This document shows positions 61,813 to 64,000 of a stretch of 64,000 nucleotides of DNA, piece by piece. The DNA is taken from positions 1 to 64,000 of the forward strand of contig NZ_JANHLK010000028.1 in assembly GCF_028682635.1 (NCBI RefSeq). Reading direction: 5' to 3'. Within the stretch, counting starts at the first letter, position 1. Every line of letters begins with the position of its first letter. Source of the stretch: Pseudomonas putida (GTDB taxonomy: Bacteria; Pseudomonadota; Gammaproteobacteria; Pseudomonadales; Pseudomonadaceae). The notes under the pieces were generated by a model that saw only the letters and a program-made list of their open reading frames with translations, searched no databases and had not been told where the DNA came from. The translations under genes and the position numbers were made by a program.

Positions 61813-62199
61813 TCAGATCAAGCCTTTCTTCTGCTTGTAATCGCGAACGGCGGCCTTGATGGCGTCTTCGGCGAGCACGGAGCAGTGGATTTTCACTGGC
61901 GGCAGGGCCAGCTCTTCAGCCAGCTGGGTGTTCTTGATGGTTTCCGCTTCGTCCAGGGTCTTGCCCTTCATCCACTCGGTGGCGAGGGAGCTGGAAGCGA
62001 TGGCCGAACCGCAGCCGTAGGTCTTGAACTTGGCATCTTCGATGATGCCGGCTTCGTTGACCTTGATCTGCAGGCGCATCACGTCGCCGCAAGCCGGGGC
62101 GCCGACCATGCCGGTGCCGACATCCGGATCTTCGGCATTCATCTTGCCGACGTTACGCGGGTTTTCGTAGTGGTCGATGACCTTTTCGCTGTAAGCCAT
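61813..62199 (-). CDS. iscU: Fe-S scaffold protein IscU
   Basis: This 128-residue scaffold builds clusters from IscS sulfur. Ligand cysteines are Cys37 in GAPACGDVM, Cys63 in TYGCGSAIAS and Cys106 in KIHCSVLAE; the HscA recognition motif LPPVK is present. The ATG at 62199 follows the family N-terminus AYSEKVIDHYENPRN. Confidence 0.98.
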   Translation of the reverse strand: MAYSEKVIDHYENPRNVGKMNAEDPDVGTGMVGAPACGDVMRLQIKVNEAGIIEDAKFKTYGCGSAIASSSLATEWMKGKTLDEAETIKNTQLAEELALPPVKIHCSVLAEDAIKAAVRDYKQKKGLI

Positions 62200-62237
62200 G
62201 ATTCTCAATCCTCACTCATCAGGGCCGCTCTTGAGAC

Positions 62238-62276
62238 CCTGTAGCTGCGCTGCGTCAGTCGCCGCGTCGCTACAGG
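62238..62276 (-). other. hairpin between iscS and iscU
   Basis: CCTGTAGC (62238-62245) pairs with GCTACAGG (62269-62276) around a G/C-rich spacer. The arms resemble the ends of family B REP elements, so this may be a relic REP. It could affect the relative stability of the iscS and iscU messages. Confidence 0.5.
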
Positions 62277-62300
62277 AGCTGTATCTGGCGGCTTCTATAT

Positions 62301-63515
62301 TTAGTGTGCCGCCCACTCGATCTTCGAGATATCGACGCCGTCTTTGTACATGTCCCACAGCGGCGACAGAGCGCGCAGCTTGGTAACGGCCTCGCAAACC
62401 TTCTGCGCGGCGTAATCGATTTCTTCTTCGGTGGTGAAACGGCCGAAGGTGAAGCGGATCGAGCTGTGTGCCAGTTCGTCGTTGCGGCCCAGGGCGCGCA
62501 GTACGTACGAAGGCTCCAGGGAAGCCGAGGTGCAGGCCGAACCGGACGAAACCGCCAGGTCCTTGAGCGCCATGATCAGCGACTCGCCTTCAACGTAGTT
62601 GAAGCTCAGGTTCAGGTTGTGCGGAACGCGGGCGGTCAGGCTGCCGTTGACGTACAGCTCTTCCAGGTGCTCGACCTGCTTGTAGAAACGGTCGCTCAAG
62701 GCCTTGATGCGCACGTTTTCGGCAGCCATGTCTTCCTTGGCCACACGGAACGCTTCGCCCATGCCGACGATCTGGTGGGTCGCCAGGGTGCCCGAACGCA
62801 TGCCGCGCTCGTGACCGCCGCCGTGCATGGTCGCTTCGATACGTACGCGCGGCTTGCGGCTGACGTAGAGGGCGCCGATGCCTTTAGGACCGTAGGTCTT
62901 GTGGGCGGAGAACGACATCATGTCGACTTTCAGTTTCTGCAGGTCGATCTCGACCTTACCAGTGGACTGGGCGGCGTCGACGTGGAACAGGATGCCCTTG
63001 GAACGCAGCAGTTCACCGATCGCGGCGATGTCGTTGACGGTGCCGATTTCGTTGTTCACGTGCATGACCGAAACCAGGATGGTGTCGTCACGCAGCTCGG
63101 CTTCGATCATCTCTGGGGTAACCAGGCCATCAGTGCGAGGCTCGATGTAGGTCACTTCGAAACCTTCACGCTCCAGTTGGCGCATGGTGTCGAGGACAGC
63201 CTTGTGCTCAATCTTGGTGGTGATCAGGTGCTTGCCTTTGGTGGCATAGAAATGTGCCGCACCCTTGATTGCCAGGTTGTCGGATTCGGTGGCACCGGAG
63301 GTCCAGACGATTTCGCGCGGGTCGGCATTGACCAGGTCGGCCACCTGACGACGAGCGTTTTCGACGGACTCTTCGGCTTTCCAGCCAAACACGTGGGAAC
63401 GGGACGCCGGGTTACCGAAGTTTCCGTCGACCAGCAGGCATTCACTCATCTTTTGCGCGACACGCGGATCAACCGGGGTAGTCGCTGAGTAATCAAGGTA
63501 AATCGGCAATTTCAT
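62301..63515 (-). CDS. iscS: cysteine desulfurase IscS
   Basis: This 404-residue PLP enzyme supplies sulfur from cysteine for clusters and tRNA thiolation. YLDYSATTPVDPRV opens the protein, the PLP lysine lies in SFSAHKTYGPKGIG, and the persulfide cysteine in SSGSACTSASLEPS. The C-terminal tail (MYKDGVDISKIEWAAH) is the docking end typical of IscS. Confidence 0.98.
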   Translation of the reverse strand: MKLPIYLDYSATTPVDPRVAQKMSECLLVDGNFGNPASRSHVFGWKAEESVENARRQVADLVNADPREIVWTSGATESDNLAIKGAAHFYATKGKHLITTKIEHKAVLDTMRQLEREGFEVTYIEPRTDGLVTPEMIEAELRDDTILVSVMHVNNEIGTVNDIAAIGELLRSKGILFHVDAAQSTGKVEIDLQKLKVDMMSFSAHKTYGPKGIGALYVSRKPRVRIEATMHGGGHERGMRSGTLATHQIVGMGEAFRVAKEDMAAENVRIKALSDRFYKQVEHLEELYVNGSLTARVPHNLNLSFNYVEGESLIMALKDLAVSSGSACTSASLEPSYVLRALGRNDELAHSSIRFTFGRFTTEEEIDYAAQKVCEAVTKLRALSPLWDMYKDGVDISKIEWAAH

Positions 63516-63565
63516 GGACTATCTCCTAAATCAGGCTGGCTGGCGTGCCGCTAGCTCTCTGGCTG

Positions 63566-64000
63566 TCATTCGACGGCGGACGCTTCAATCTTGTCCAGGC
63601 GTGGCGCCTTGCTGTTGCAACGGCGTTGATCCTGACGCTGGGCTACTTCTTGCACCTCACGGCGAGTCACAAGGTCAGCCAAGCTGATACCGCTCAGAAA
63701 TTCGTGAATCTGCAGGCTCAGATCGCACCACAAGTGGTGGGTCAGACAGGTGTCGCCTTGATGGCAATCACCCTGGCCCTGGCATTTGGTCGCATCGACC
63801 GATTCGTTCACCGCATCGATCACCTGGGCGACCTGGATACCCTGCATGTCGCGAGACAGCTGGTAGCCGCCGCCTGGACCGCGAACGCTGGACACCAGAT
63901 TGCTGCGGCGTAATTTGGCGAACAGCTGCTCAAGGTAGGACAGGGAGATGCCTTGGCGCTCGGAGATATCGGCCAGGGACACGGGCCCGTGCTGCGCGTG
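63566..64000 (-). CDS. iscR: isc operon repressor IscR (5' end outside the window)
   Basis: The visible 144 codons cover most of an Rrf2-family regulator and begin HAQHGPVSLADISERQ; about the first 19 residues lie beyond position 64000. The winged HTH helix is SLSYLEQLFAKLRRSNLV with the wing SVRGPGGGYQLS. The three cluster-ligating cysteines lie in KCQGQGDCHQGDTC. In other gammaproteobacteria the [2Fe-2S] form represses the isc operon. iscS begins 50 bases after its stop. Confidence 0.97.
   Translation of the reverse strand, partial: HAQHGPVSLADISERQGISLSYLEQLFAKLRRSNLVSSVRGPGGGYQLSRDMQGIQVAQVIDAVNESVDATKCQGQGDCHQGDTCLTHHLWCDLSLQIHEFLSGISLADLVTRREVQEVAQRQDQRRCNSKAPRLDKIEASAVE

Overview
The window is an ordinary chromosomal segment of a fluorescens-group Pseudomonas or a close relative. 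The evidence is high G+C coding sequence, pseudomonad-length proteins, and a gene order (recJ, thrC-hom-dsbC-xerD, rplS-trmD-rimM-rpsP, ffh, purT, guaA-guaB, leuA, der to ndk, isc) that, from memory, follows the P. aeruginosa PAO1 backbone. At least fifteen REP-type inverted repeats of the kind typical of this group sit almost exclusively between genes. No tRNA, rRNA, CRISPR array, prophage or insertion sequence was seen.

Layout. 1-4.8 kb: the 3' end of an aldehyde dehydrogenase, an amino acid permease, an RHH-antitoxin/ParE-type toxin pair with its own operator, a small unknown gene, and opgD (osmoregulated periplasmic glucan). 4.9-10.8 kb: an old-yellow-enzyme oxidoreductase, recJ, yaeQ, a class III CoA-transferase and a periplasmic binding-type protein. 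11-16.3 kb: a DUF3509 protein, thrC, hom, dsbC and xerD on the minus strand. 16.4-22.3 kb: the rpsP-rimM-trmD-rplS operon, ffh, and divergent ypjD/corC-like membrane genes. 22.6-28.6 kb: an MHS-type MFS transporter, purT, a VUT-family protein, a DUF1289/gamma-carbonic anhydrase/Nudix operon, a second Nudix enzyme and an L,D-transpeptidase.

28.8-35 kb: a second-type Lon protease behind a very good heat-shock (sigma32-like) promoter, a low-G+C orphan gene, an I42 protease-inhibitor lipoprotein, a YhhN membrane protein, and cmoA-cmoB (tRNA wobble uridine modification). 35-44.6 kb: tadA, a Tat-exported multicopper oxidase, guaA-guaB, a cysteine-motif protein of unknown function, a TauE/SafE permease, xseA, an M23 peptidase and a small unknown gene. 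44.8-46.7 kb: leuA preceded by a 25-codon candidate leader peptide. 46.9-64 kb, all minus strand: an omega-amidase/methionine aminotransferase pair, der, bamB, yfgM, hisS, ispG, rodZ, pilF, rlmN, ndk, and the full iscRSUA-hscBA-fdx-iscX iron-sulfur assembly operon (iscR cut by the window end).

Most of the window is core metabolism, translation and envelope biogenesis. The accessory or less understood parts are the toxin-antitoxin pair, the 31.4-kb low-G+C gene, the unknown proteins at 2.6, 40.4 and 44.3 kb, the leuA leader, the heat-shock Lon promoter, and the mosaic of REP families. I did not find a convincing new multi-gene system.
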